From Chitinimonas_A lacunae (GTDB lineage Bacteria > Pseudomonadota > Gammaproteobacteria > Burkholderiales > Chitinimonadaceae): a stretch of DNA of 64,000 nucleotides. The position numbers and the translations under genes were made by a program. Under the pieces are notes generated by a model, which ran no database searches, had not been told where the DNA came from, and saw only the letters and a list, made by a program, of their open reading frames with translations. Of the stretch, positions 51,906-60,064 are shown piece by piece; position 1 is the first letter of the stretch, and each line of letters starts with the position of its first letter. Location: positions 2,728,001 through 2,792,000 of the forward strand of contig NZ_JBHSBU010000001.1 in the NCBI RefSeq assembly GCF_042650885.1, given 5' to 3'.

Positions 51906-53074
51906 TGCCACGTTGGCTGACGCCCACCCTGGCTGGCGCGCTCGCGCTATCGGTGCTGCTCCATCTGGGGCTGGCGCTGGGCGACAGCGCCTGGGCCCTG
52001 CGGGAAGCCGACAGCCTCGACGAGCCGGTCGTCACGCCGACCGAACGTAAACTCAAGCAACAAAGCCTCAACGCCGCCGATGCCGATGCGCTGGCCTCGG
52101 TCACACCGGTCGATACCCTGGTGATCCGCTTTGGCCGCCCGGCGTCGCCTGCCCCGCTTGCCGTGCCGACACGGCCGGCAAAGCAGCCGCCCCGCCCGCC
52201 AACGTCAAGCGCCGTCAGGCACGTCGAGCGTTCGAGCAAAGCGCTGCCGCAGCCGTTGGCGCTGCTCGACCCGCCTGTGCCGGAGCCTATGGTGGTGGCA
52301 GAACCAGCGCCGGCTGTTGTGGACGCAGCGGTGTCCGCCGATCCGACGTCCGGCGCCACCGCAGCCCCACCTGCCGCCGAACCGGCTGCGCCCTCCGCGC
52401 CCGCCAGACCGACGCTCAATATCGACCCGGGTTTTCCGCGCCGGATCGATGTGGCCTATATCGCCAAGGGACTGGTCGAGGCCGAACATCACTGGCGGGC
52501 CGAGGGCAACCGTTATCGGATCGAGACCCGGGCTGAATTCGTCGGCCGCTCGTTTGAGTTGCGCAGTGAAGGCGAGATCGGTGCCCATGGCCTGATTCCG
52601 CACCGTTTTACCGAATGGCGCAGCCCGCAGACCGCCACGCCGCGTTATCAGATCGATTTCGACTGGGCCGGCCGCCAGGTGCGCTATGGTGAACCAGGCC
52701 AGCAAAAGCAGGCGGAACTTGCCGCCGGGGCGCAGGACATATTCTCGGCGGCCTATCAGTTCGCCCTACAGGGCAGTGCCCTGCCGACATTTACCCTGCA
52801 AATCGTCACCGGCCGTAACAGCTACCAGGTGCCGTTCGAACTCAAAGGCGAAGCCGAGCTGCTGTTGTCGGGCCGCCGGATCAGCACCCTGGTGCTGGCC
52901 GGACAGCACGACAAGCGCCGTTTCCAGTTCTATCTCGCCCCCGACTGGCACAATCTGCCGGTCCGGATTGCCTTTGACGACGGCACCCGCAGCGTGGACC
53001 TGACTGCCGTCGCCATTTCACTCGACGGCCGGCCGGTGCTGGAGCGTATCGAACGCGCGCCAAGAGACCGTTGA
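51905..53074 (+). CDS. DUF3108 protein with proline-rich linker
   Basis: 389 residues. An N-terminal hydrophobic anchor (about 8-28), a long Pro- and Ala-rich linker (about 75-175) and a C-terminal DUF3108 domain (IDVAYIAKGLVEAEHHWRAEGNRYRIETRAEFVG ... LVLAGQHDKRRFQFYLAPDWHNLPVRIAFDD). The fold resembles lipid- or polymer-binding periplasmic beta domains; activity unknown. The TonB-like layout (anchor, proline linker, folded C-terminal domain) suggests it spans the periplasm. Start overlaps purN; a second DUF3108 gene follows after 10 bases. Confidence 0.82.
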   Translation: MPRWLTPTLAGALALSVLLHLGLALGDSAWALREADSLDEPVVTPTERKLKQQSLNAADADALASVTPVDTLVIRFGRPASPAPLAVPTRPAKQPPRPPTSSAVRHVERSSKALPQPLALLDPPVPEPMVVAEPAPAVVDAAVSADPTSGATAAPPAAEPAAPSAPARPTLNIDPGFPRRIDVAYIAKGLVEAEHHWRAEGNRYRIETRAEFVGRSFELRSEGEIGAHGLIPHRFTEWRSPQTATPRYQIDFDWAGRQVRYGEPGQQKQAELAAGAQDIFSAAYQFALQGSALPTFTLQIVTGRNSYQVPFELKGEAELLLSGRRISTLVLAGQHDKRRFQFYLAPDWHNLPVRIAFDDGTRSVDLTAVAISLDGRPVLERIERAPRDR

Positions 53075-53084
53075 GGAAGCAGCT

Positions 53085-53738
53085 ATGATCCGTACCACCC
53101 TGACCGCCCTATTGCTCAGTACCACCGCGCTGGCGGCGCCGCTGCCGCAGCAGGCCCGTATCGTCTATGACGTGTTGAGCGGCAGCACCAAGCTTGGCGT
53201 CGCCGAACAGAACTGGACGCTGCAAGACAAGCGCTACCGGCTCGAAACCGAACTGACTCCATGGCTCGGCCCGCGCCTGCGTTATCTGAGCGAAGGCGAA
53301 CTGGGCCGGCAGGGTCTGCGTCCCGAGAGCTATCAGGAATTCCGCGGCAATGGCGACAAGCCGCGCCGCAGCGTGCGCTTTGACTGGCAGGCCAATACCG
53401 CCCGTTTCGACCAGAGCGAAGACAAGCTGGGCAGCGGCACCCAGGATGCCAATGCCTTTGTGTTCCAACTGACCTTTCTGGGCGACCGCAAGGAAGCGTC
53501 CTTTCCGGTCGCCACCGCCAAACGGCTGCGCGACGAACGCCTGCAACAGGTCGACAGCAGCAGCTTTACCCTGGGCGCCAGAAAACTCGATGTACGGATC
53601 TGGCGTTCAGCCGACCCGAGCCGTCGCACCGAAGTCTGGCTGGCGCCGCAACTTCATAATCTTCCCGTCAAACTGATCCGCAGCGACGACGACAATGAAT
53701 TCCAGTTCGTCGCGCGTACCGTAGAAGTCCAGCCATGA
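53085..53738 (+). CDS. DUF3108 protein, second paralogue
   Basis: 217 residues with a signal peptide (about 1-18), so periplasmic. The domain matches the preceding protein: ARIVYDVLSGSTKLGVAEQNWTLQDKRYRLETEL, LSEGELGRQGLRPESYQEF and RTEVWLAPQLHNLPVKLIRSDDD. It probably arose by tandem duplication. Overlaps rsmB by four bases. Confidence 0.85.
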   Translation: MIRTTLTALLLSTTALAAPLPQQARIVYDVLSGSTKLGVAEQNWTLQDKRYRLETELTPWLGPRLRYLSEGELGRQGLRPESYQEFRGNGDKPRRSVRFDWQANTARFDQSEDKLGSGTQDANAFVFQLTFLGDRKEASFPVATAKRLRDERLQQVDSSSFTLGARKLDVRIWRSADPSRRTEVWLAPQLHNLPVKLIRSDDDNEFQFVARTVEVQP

Positions 53739-54997
53739 GCCTACCGACCGCCCCGTTTTACGAAACCATCGAAGCCCTGCGTCAGGTGCTGCCGCTCGAT
53801 ATTCCGGCCGATGTGGCCATGTCGCGCTTTTTCCGCGACCGTCCCAAGCTGGGCAGCCACGACCGCGGCTTTATCGCCGAGTCGGTGTTTGGCGTGCTGC
53901 GCCACAAGCGCCAGCTCGACCGCATCTGCGCCCCCGAAGCCACGCCCAAGCGGCTGCTGCTGGCCTTTCTGGCCCGGCGCGGCGGTCTCAATCTGCGCGA
54001 ATTCGAAGCCGTCACCAATGAGCAGGAGCGGCAATGGCTCGGCCAGGTGAAAGGCTTCAAGGCCGAACAGTTCAGCCTCGGCGAAACGGCCGAGCTGCCC
54101 GATTGGGTGGTGGCCGAACTCGCAGCGGCCGGTCAGTCGAGCGAAGCCATCCTGACCCTGGGCCAGGCACTGGCCCGGCCCGCCCCGCTCGATCTGCGGG
54201 TCAATACCCTCAAGGCCCGCCGCGACGAGGTACTCGAGCGGCTGCGCCAGGACGGCCTGACCGTCGAACCCACTCCCTATTCGCCCCATGGCCTGCGCGT
54301 GCAGGGCAAGCCGGCGCTCAACCGTCATCCGCTGTTCAACGAGGGCGCGTTTGAAGTACAGGACGAAGGCAGTCAGTTGCTCGGCCTGCTGCTGGCCCCG
54401 CGCCGGGGCGAGATGGTGGCCGACTTCTGCGCCGGCGCCGGCGGCAAGACCCTGCTGCTTGGCATGCTGATGAATTCGAGCGGCCGGCTCTACGCCTTCG
54501 ATGTCTCGGAAAAACGGCTGGCCAATCTGAAGCCGCGGCTGGCACGCTCGGGGCTGTCCAATGTCCAGCCGCAACGGATCGAGCACGAGAACGACAGCCG
54601 GATCAAACGTCTGGCCGGCAAGCTCGACCGCGTGCTGGTCGATGCCCCGTGCTCGGGCCTGGGCACGCTGCGGCGCAATCCTGACCTCAAATTCCGCCAG
54701 AGCGTCCAATCGGTCGACGAACTCAACCAGAAGCAGCGCTCGATTCTGGCCGCTGCTGCCCGTCTGGTGAAAATCGGCGGCCGCCTGGTCTACGCTACGT
54801 GCAGCATCCTGCCGCGCGAGAACGAGGCCATCGTGGCCGAATTTCTGGCCAGCCATCCGCAATTCGAGCTGGTGCCGGTGTCATCGGTGCTGGCTGAACA
54901 GAAGATTGCGCTCGAGCAGGACGACTATCTGCAATTGACGCCGCAGCAGCATGGTTGCGACGGTTTCTTTGCTGCCGTGCTGACCCGCAGGAGCTGA
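53735..54997 (+). CDS. RsmB/NOP family RNA (cytosine-5) methyltransferase
   Basis: 420 residues. The N-terminal NusB-like helical region is followed by the SAM-binding motif VADFCAGAGGKTLLLGML and the two catalytic cysteines in DAPCSGLGTLRRNPDLKFRQ and YATCSILPREN. It methylates cytosine in rRNA; RsmB (16S C967) is the closest named relative, but the target is not certain because related paralogues exist. It is the last gene of the purM-side run. Confidence 0.88.
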   Translation: MSLPTAPFYETIEALRQVLPLDIPADVAMSRFFRDRPKLGSHDRGFIAESVFGVLRHKRQLDRICAPEATPKRLLLAFLARRGGLNLREFEAVTNEQERQWLGQVKGFKAEQFSLGETAELPDWVVAELAAAGQSSEAILTLGQALARPAPLDLRVNTLKARRDEVLERLRQDGLTVEPTPYSPHGLRVQGKPALNRHPLFNEGAFEVQDEGSQLLGLLLAPRRGEMVADFCAGAGGKTLLLGMLMNSSGRLYAFDVSEKRLANLKPRLARSGLSNVQPQRIEHENDSRIKRLAGKLDRVLVDAPCSGLGTLRRNPDLKFRQSVQSVDELNQKQRSILAAAARLVKIGGRLVYATCSILPRENEAIVAEFLASHPQFELVPVSSVLAEQKIALEQDDYLQLTPQQHGCDGFFAAVLTRRS

Positions 54998-55145
54998 GCA
55001 GCATAGCCTTGAATTAGAAATTATCAGGACAAGCAATCGCCAGAGCTTTCGCTCTAGTGATGAAAAAAGGAAAGATAAAGGAAATCTGTTACGGGAGCGT
55101 TCGGTCGCTTCACCCGATAGCGGGGCTTATGCTAGGCAATTTTTG

Positions 55146-55173
55146 TGAACTCTTTTGGCAAGGTCGTTACTCA
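55146..55173 (+). promoter_or_regulatory. T3SS-region box 3: TGAACT-N15-TTACTCA
   Basis: TGAACT (55146-55151), 15-base spacer, TTACTCA (55167-55173), 112 bases before the 192-residue gene. The same bipartite motif with the same spacing stands before both chaperone genes, so it is read as a promoter for an alternative (ECF) sigma factor. Confidence 0.7.
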
Positions 55174-55285
55174 CCGCCTAAGCGCCGGCATGATCGGGCG
55201 CGCCGTGCTGGGGCCGGCGTGTCCTGCGCCGGCCACAGAGTGTTCCAACTAAGAATGCCCCACCCTGCTGTTTCGGTGATACACG

Positions 55286-55864
55286 ATGCCTGTCAATCTG
55301 AACTCCAATGGCCTGAGCCTCGACGCCTTCCGTCAGGCGGCCACCCAGGGCGAGTCGGTCTCGGTCAGCATGACCCCCGACGGCCCGCGGGTTCTGGCCC
55401 AAGGCCAGACGCCCTCGGGCCGTCAGGTCGCCTGGATCGAGCCTGACTCGGTTGCGACCGATACCACCCAAATCTTTCTGCAAGCACTGCAAAACGGCTA
55501 CGGCAGCCGGATCGGCCAAGCCGTTGCGCGCGAGCTTGGTCTGTCGAGCGCGCCATCGAAGCCGCTGTCGGCTCGCCAGGTCGAACAGGCGATCGAGATG
55601 GCTACCGCGAGCCAAAGCGCTTTTTCCGGCCTGAACTTCATGTCGCGCACCATGCTGTCGGCTTCGTCGCTGAGCGGGGAATTCCGTCAGCTGTGCCAGC
55701 AACTGAAGATCGACCCAAGCAAGCTCGACAGCAAAGTGCTGGCCCAGATCGACGCCGACTTCCAGCAACGCTTCGATGCCGCCAGCCAGGGCGACCTCGA
55801 ACATATCGATCTGGTCACGGCCCGGCCGTTGATGCTGGCAGCGATCCAGGCCCAGCTGGGCTGA
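55286..55864 (+). CDS. Unknown protein under the T3SS-region promoter (possible effector or regulator)
   Basis: 192 residues, not recognised. The N-terminus is soluble, polar and Asn/Ser-rich (MPVNLNSNGLSLDAF), as in type III substrates. The middle KPLSARQVEQAIEMATASQSAFSGLNFMSRTM resembles the helical 'L.AR.V..AI..A' motif seen in several type III effectors. The rest is helical (FRQLCQQLKIDPSKLD). No membrane segment. It is preceded by the bipartite box and followed by the ECF sigma gene, with which it probably forms an operon. Whether it is secreted, or modulates the sigma factor, cannot be told. Confidence 0.6.
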   Translation: MPVNLNSNGLSLDAFRQAATQGESVSVSMTPDGPRVLAQGQTPSGRQVAWIEPDSVATDTTQIFLQALQNGYGSRIGQAVARELGLSSAPSKPLSARQVEQAIEMATASQSAFSGLNFMSRTMLSASSLSGEFRQLCQQLKIDPSKLDSKVLAQIDADFQQRFDAASQGDLEHIDLVTARPLMLAAIQAQLG

Positions 55865-55928
55865 GCGGCAAGCGCGCTTTGTCATGTCGAATCAGCCCGA
55901 ACATGCTCCCTCCCCAACCGGAGCCACG

Positions 55929-56498
55929 ATGAGTACCGACGACGCCGTCGAACCCACGCCGCTGCCGCGCGCCGAGCAGGAAAAGCTATTCCGCCATCTG
56001 GTCGACGAGCATCAGAAGCGGCTTTACCGTTTCGTGCTGAAGAATATCGGCCATGCCGACGATGCCGCCGATATCGCCCAGCAGGCCTTTGTCGAAGCAG
56101 CCAAGGCGATCGCCACCTTCCGCGGCGAATCGGAGCTGTCGACCTGGCTCTATGGGATCGCCATGAATCTGGTGCGCAACTATCTGTCGCGCGCGCCGCA
56201 CCGGGTGCATCAATTCGAGAGCGACGACACCCTGGCCGAACTGGCCAGCGAAACCACGGTCGACCCGCGCGAGCAGGTGTCGGGCAACCAGATGATGGCC
56301 CATCTGCAACGCGAGCTGGCCGCCCTGCCCGACGATATGCGCGAAGTGCTGCTGCTCGTTGCGGTCGAGGAACTCAGTTACGAAGACGCCGCCATCATGT
56401 TGTCGATCCCGGTCGGCACCGTGCGCAGCCGGCTATTCCGCGCCCGTGCCGCACTGCGTGACCGCTTCCGCCGTGCTGGCGTCGAGCTGGATTTCTAG
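55929..56498 (+). CDS. ECF sigma factor, candidate T3SS regulator (HrpL-like role)
   Basis: 189 residues from the ATG at 55929, which has a GGAGCC ribosome site; an upstream in-frame ATG at 55884 lacks one. Region 2 reads LYRFVLKNIGHADDAADIAQQAFVEAAKAIATFRGESELSTWLYGIAMNLVRNYL. Region 4 reads LPDDMREVLLLVAVEELSYEDAAIMLSIPVGTVRSRLFRARAALRDRF. No anti-sigma gene follows. Size and position beside secretion genes resemble HrpL of group-I Hrp systems, which is why control of the three TGAAC-N15-TTACTCA boxes is proposed. That link is an inference. Confidence 0.9.
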   Translation: MSTDDAVEPTPLPRAEQEKLFRHLVDEHQKRLYRFVLKNIGHADDAADIAQQAFVEAAKAIATFRGESELSTWLYGIAMNLVRNYLSRAPHRVHQFESDDTLAELASETTVDPREQVSGNQMMAHLQRELAALPDDMREVLLLVAVEELSYEDAAIMLSIPVGTVRSRLFRARAALRDRFRRAGVELDF

Positions 56499-56513
56499 CC
56501 AGCGTTTATCGAT

Positions 56514-56550
56514 AAAAAATAGCCATGCACTGACTGCATAGCTATTTTTT
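56514..56550 (+). terminator. Terminator after the sigma factor gene
   Basis: AAAAAATAGC-C-ATGCA / TGCATAGCTATTTTTT with a 5-base loop and one bulge; works in both directions. It shares the 'GCCATGCA' stem with two other terminators of this region. The remaining gap to 56777 shows no gene. Confidence 0.88.
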
Positions 56551-56777
56551 ATTGTTTCCAGCCTCTACCTGTCGTTCAGCAACAAATCGATTCCTGATTT
56601 GCATAGCTGCTGCGCAAACAGCTTCCGCTCCACTGTCCTCTCGAAGGTGGCCACCACCGACAGGCCAAGCCTTCCCACGGCAATCATGCCATCGGCATTC
56701 CACGGCACTTTATGGCACACTGCCCGCCGTCGCCGGCCATGCGCCGGTTTTTCTTATCCCTTGAGAAACCTTTTCCG

Positions 56778-57281
56778 ATGAAAAAGATGCTGAAGATGGC
56801 CATTGTGCTGGCCGCCGCCCTGCCCGCCCTGGCAGCCGAACCGAGTACCGCCTCGCTGGAGAAGCTGCTCGTCGTCACCAATAGCGAACAACTGGTGCGC
56901 AATATGCAGCCGCAGATGACCGAGATGCTGCGCCGGAATATGTTGCAGATGATGTCGGACAAGGAGCAGGCCAATGCCAAGCTGGTCAAGCAACTGACCG
57001 AGACCCTGGTCCAGATCATGAACGAGGAAGTGAGCTGGGAAAAACTCAAGCCGTTCTATCTTGAGGTGTATTCGCAGAGCTTCAGCCAGGAAGAGATCGA
57101 CGGTCTGATCGACTTCTACCAGAGCCCGACCGGCAAGGCCTTCGTCGCCAAGATGCCAGTGGTGATGGAGAAGACCATGTCGCTGCTGGAAAAACGCATG
57201 CAGCCGATGGCCGAGCGGGTCGCCAAGGCCACCGAGTCCGCACTACAGGCAGCACGCAAGGAACAAGGCAAGAAGCAGTAA
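56778..57281 (+). CDS. DUF2059 secreted protein
   Basis: 167 residues with a signal peptide (about 1-19, LPALAAEP). The DUF2059 pattern is LKPFYLEVYSQSFSQEEIDGLIDFYQSPTGKAFVAKMPVVMEK, all-helical. Family members are periplasmic with unknown role. It has its own terminator and converges with effector 1; no box precedes it, so membership in the secretion regulon is not supported. Confidence 0.85.
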   Translation: MKKMLKMAIVLAAALPALAAEPSTASLEKLLVVTNSEQLVRNMQPQMTEMLRRNMLQMMSDKEQANAKLVKQLTETLVQIMNEEVSWEKLKPFYLEVYSQSFSQEEIDGLIDFYQSPTGKAFVAKMPVVMEKTMSLLEKRMQPMAERVAKATESALQAARKEQGKKQ

Positions 57282-57304
57282 ATCCGGCACTGTGCCGCCA
57301 ATCG

Positions 57305-57337
57305 AAACAGCCATGCATAAAATGCATGGCTGTTTTT
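57305..57337 (+). terminator. Bidirectional terminator between DUF2059 and effector 1
   Basis: Stem AAACAGCCATGCAT/ATGCATGGCTGTTT with a 3-base loop and TTTTTC at its right; T-rich complement at its left. Confidence 0.88.
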
Positions 57338-57400
57338 CATTAATAGAAGATGGATAGCGGCATAGAGCCATTTATCCATGCCCCAGAAGCATAGCCAAAC

Positions 57401-58330
57401 TTATTTCGGCTTCGCGGTGAAATGGGTACCCTTCTTCTCGCTGGCCTCGACCTTGCCCATCGGCCCGACCTGGAGGTAGTCGCTCTTCCAGTGGTTGTAA
57501 AAATCCTTGCCGTGGCTGGGATATTTATCCGAAAAGTTGGCCGTGCCGTTGTTCTCGAACTGGATAAAGCTGTGGCCATCGAAGGTGGTGCCGATCAGCA
57601 GATGGCCCATCCATTCCTTGCGGCCCGAACCCTGCACCGCGTGGCCGATATCGGAGCCCCATTGCGGGGTCTGATAGGTCGAGGAGGTGAAGGAGAACTT
57701 GCCATCGTTGTTCGAGCGCTTGTAGTGGCTCGACTGGCCGACCCGGTCGTAGAACTCGCCGTTGTAGCTCTGCTTGCCCATATTGGACAGATAGCTGCCC
57801 CAGCCATTGTTGATCTGACCGCCCTGTTGCAGCAGGGTCTTGCACAGCTCGCCGTTGTCCTCGAACACCATATGGCCGCCATGGAGCAAGGCAGTGCGGA
57901 ACATCTCCTTGGAGAAATTCTGCTTGTCGAGCGCTTCATCGCAGCGCGAGAAGTCACAGGTATCGTAATGGGCATCGATGGTGGTCAGCATCTGCCGGAT
58001 ATGCTTAGGCACCTTGTCGTCGCTGACCACCGCATCGAAGGTGGCGTCGCAGCGTTTGCAGTCCGAGGCCAGGTCCTTGAGCAGTGCGCTGTTGGCCTTG
58101 TTCTGCTCGGGGAATTTCAACTCCAGTGCCTGGACATCATCGACCGAGCTTGAGGATGAACTCGACTGCAAGGACGGCGGCTGGGCATTGTTGCTGGCCG
58201 AGACGCTGTTGATCGATACCGCCTGCTGGTTGCTGGAAACGTTGCTGCTGCTCTGATTCAGGGTCTCGTTGACATTGACATGGTAGTGCTGGTTGACCGA
58301 GACCGAGTTGAGGCTGGGATCTGAAGCCAT
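57401..58330 (-). CDS. Candidate type III effector 1
   Basis: 309 residues, family not recognised. Residues 1-65 are Ser-, Asn- and Gln-rich and disordered, ending in a serine run, as expected for a type III secretion signal and chaperone-binding region. Residues 85-309 form a folded domain shared with effector 2: KVPKH (106), YDTCDFSR (122), QGGQ (169), SSHY (200), GHLLIG (242), QFENNGTA (257), QVGPMG (287), EASEK (295). Cys occurs at 91, 94, 125, 130 and 163 but is not shared with the paralogue, which argues against a cysteine protease. It begins 12 bases after the chaperone 1 stop. No signal peptide. Confidence 0.75.
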   Translation of the reverse strand: MASDPSLNSVSVNQHYHVNVNETLNQSSSNVSSNQQAVSINSVSASNNAQPPSLQSSSSSSSVDDVQALELKFPEQNKANSALLKDLASDCKRCDATFDAVVSDDKVPKHIRQMLTTIDAHYDTCDFSRCDEALDKQNFSKEMFRTALLHGGHMVFEDNGELCKTLLQQGGQINNGWGSYLSNMGKQSYNGEFYDRVGQSSHYKRSNNDGKFSFTSSTYQTPQWGSDIGHAVQGSGRKEWMGHLLIGTTFDGHSFIQFENNGTANFSDKYPSHGKDFYNHWKSDYLQVGPMGKVEASEKKGTHFTAKPK

Positions 58331-58341
58331 GACGATATTCC

Positions 58342-58824
58342 TTAAGCAAAGAACTGCCCGGAGACCTGACTGGGTTCTGCGCTGACCAGCGGGGCGGCAG
58401 GCAACAACTGCCCCGCTTCATAGCGCTCCATCCACTGTCGCCGTACCCGACCCAGCGCACTCAGCGCTTCGGCCAGGGTGTCCTCTTCGAGCCCGGCCAG
58501 CGGCAGCGCCCGACACAGCACGAAGCGATTGGCGACCGGGTTGAGGCTGAAATAGGCGCCGGCGGTTTCGAGGCCGAAGGCGTGGTTGATCAATAGTTCG
58601 CGGTAGAGTCGAACGGCTTCTTCGTCCGATTGCGGCGCGTCGAACAGTTCGGCCGACAGCGTGAGTTCATTGCGCTCTTCCAGACAGGCCAGCACGATAT
58701 TGGAGCCATCGGCATAAGCGATCTCGACCAGACGCTCACCGGCGCCCAGCGCGCTGGCGTCAAGGCCGAGCCGGCGGCTCAGAGCCGCGATATGCTGATG
58801 AAACTGGGTCAGAGCGATGGTCAT
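58342..58824 (-). CDS. CesT-family type III chaperone 1
   Basis: 160 residues. The class-I chaperone pattern is FHQHIAALSRRLGLDASAL ... LVEIAYADGSNIVLACLEERNELTLSAELFD. Such small acidic dimers bind the N-terminal region of a specific effector and keep it secretion-ready. Start at 58824 with an AAGGAC ribosome site. The candidate effector follows at once, and the box at 58865 lies 40 bases upstream. Close paralogue of chaperone 2. Confidence 0.85.
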   Translation of the reverse strand: MTIALTQFHQHIAALSRRLGLDASALGAGERLVEIAYADGSNIVLACLEERNELTLSAELFDAPQSDEEAVRLYRELLINHAFGLETAGAYFSLNPVANRFVLCRALPLAGLEEDTLAEALSALGRVRRQWMERYEAGQLLPAAPLVSAEPSQVSGQFFA

Positions 58825-58864
58825 GGCGGGTCCTTGTTCGAAAGTTGAGTGGCTGACGGAAGGG

Positions 58865-58892
58865 TGAGTAACGCCAGTGCGCATCCGGTTCA
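58865..58892 (-). promoter_or_regulatory. T3SS-region box 1: TGAACC-N15-TTACTCA
   Basis: Minus strand TGAACC (58892 to 58887), 15-base spacer, TTACTCA (58871 to 58865), 40 bases before chaperone 1. Confidence 0.75.
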
Positions 58893-58991
58893 GTCGGGCA
58901 GCACAAAAATCTGCGGCGCCAGGCCATCAGCCCGATCCGAGCACTGCGCTGTTCTCCCCCTCCCGCCACACCAGCGCCTCCAAGACCAAAG

Positions 58992-59018
58992 AAGCCATGC
59001 AAAAAACGCATGGCTTTT
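58992..59018 (-). terminator. GCCATGC hairpin
   Basis: AAGCCATGC/GCATGGCTT with a 7-base loop and T-run on the right. It stands between effector 2 and box 1 and may insulate the second cassette. Confidence 0.65.
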
Positions 59019-59052
59019 TAGCTATATGCCGGACTTATTCTTGAGATGAAAA

Positions 59053-59080
59053 CAAAAAGCCATTCCCTTTTGGAATGGCT
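59053..59080 (-). terminator. Terminator of effector 2
   Basis: Stem AGCCATTCC/GGAATGGCT, loop CTTTT; the minus strand continues into TTTTTG. It lies 15 bases after the effector 2 stop. Confidence 0.85.
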
Positions 59081-59094
59081 CACTCTAGGCTGAC

Positions 59095-60054
59095 CTAGAT
59101 GTCGTTATTACTTGGCGTCGCCACCAGATGGGTCAGCTTATCGGGCTTCTCGCTGGCCTCGATCACCCCCATCGGTCCGACCTGCTGCTTGGCGTTATAG
59201 CGGTGGCTGCCGTAGTCGCTGCCGTGGTAGACGTATTTGTCCATCTTGCTGGCCGTGCCGTTGTTTTCGAACTGGACGAAGGTATTTCCCTTGGCCCAGT
59301 TCGAATCGATCGACTTATCGAGAGAGTGGTTGATGGTATTGCCGATCAGCAGATGGCCCACCCAGGGCTTGGCACCGCTGTTCTTGGCGGCATGACCGAG
59401 GTCGGCACCGTATTGGTTGGTCTGCTTATAGCTGTAGTCGGTGGTGAAGAGGCTCTTGGTGTTGTACTCGAAGTAATGGCTGGACTCACCCTTGCGGTTA
59501 TAGAAATGGCCGTCCTGCGCCTTGACCCCATCTTCGTGCTGGCCGCCTTGCTTGAGCAGTTCCTGCAACAGGGCGCCGCCATCCTGGAACTCGATGTGCG
59601 CCCCCTTCATCAAGGCGGCCCGATAGGCTTCCTTGGTGAATTCTCCTTTGTCGAGGTCGGTCTTCTTGCGCGAGAAATCGAACTGATCGTAGGCGTTATC
59701 GAGCACGGTCATCACATTGCGCACATGCGCCGGCACCTTCTTGTCGGTCATCACCGCCACGAAATCGTCGCTGAGCTTCTGGGCGTCCTTCAGGGAAGCC
59801 ATGAAGTCGCTGTTGACCTTGGCGCTCTTGGCCGAAGACATCGATTGCGCCTTGGGCAGCTCGGACTCGTCGATCTGCTTGCCCTGAAGTTGCGAAGGCG
59901 GCTTGGCGCTGTTGTTGGGCTGGACCGAACTCATCGACTGCGCCTGGGAATCGTCGTTCTGCGAGGAAATCTGTTCAGAGGCGTCGTTATCGAGCTGTTT
60001 GAGCGAAGGCTGGAATTGGGAATGCTGCGGACCAAGCGAATTATCGTAAGCCAT
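59095..60054 (-). CDS. Candidate type III effector 2 (paralogue of effector 1)
   Basis: 319 residues. Residues 1-80 are Ser-, Gln- and Asp-rich and disordered; the folded domain matches effector 1 in order and spacing: KVPAH (106), YDQFDFSR (122), KQGGQ (168), SSHY (191), GHLLIG (233), QFENNGTA (261), QVGPMG (291), EASEK (299). It has no cysteine at all. Shared histidines (SSHY, GHLLIG, HG at 277) could be catalytic, but no known enzyme pattern is recognised. No signal peptide. Start 60054 follows GGAG and lies 10 bases after the chaperone 2 stop. Confidence 0.75.
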   Translation of the reverse strand: MAYDNSLGPQHSQFQPSLKQLDNDASEQISSQNDDSQAQSMSSVQPNNSAKPPSQLQGKQIDESELPKAQSMSSAKSAKVNSDFMASLKDAQKLSDDFVAVMTDKKVPAHVRNVMTVLDNAYDQFDFSRKKTDLDKGEFTKEAYRAALMKGAHIEFQDGGALLQELLKQGGQHEDGVKAQDGHFYNRKGESSHYFEYNTKSLFTTDYSYKQTNQYGADLGHAAKNSGAKPWVGHLLIGNTINHSLDKSIDSNWAKGNTFVQFENNGTASKMDKYVYHGSDYGSHRYNAKQQVGPMGVIEASEKPDKLTHLVATPSNNDI

Positions 60055-60064
60055 GGCCGTCTCC

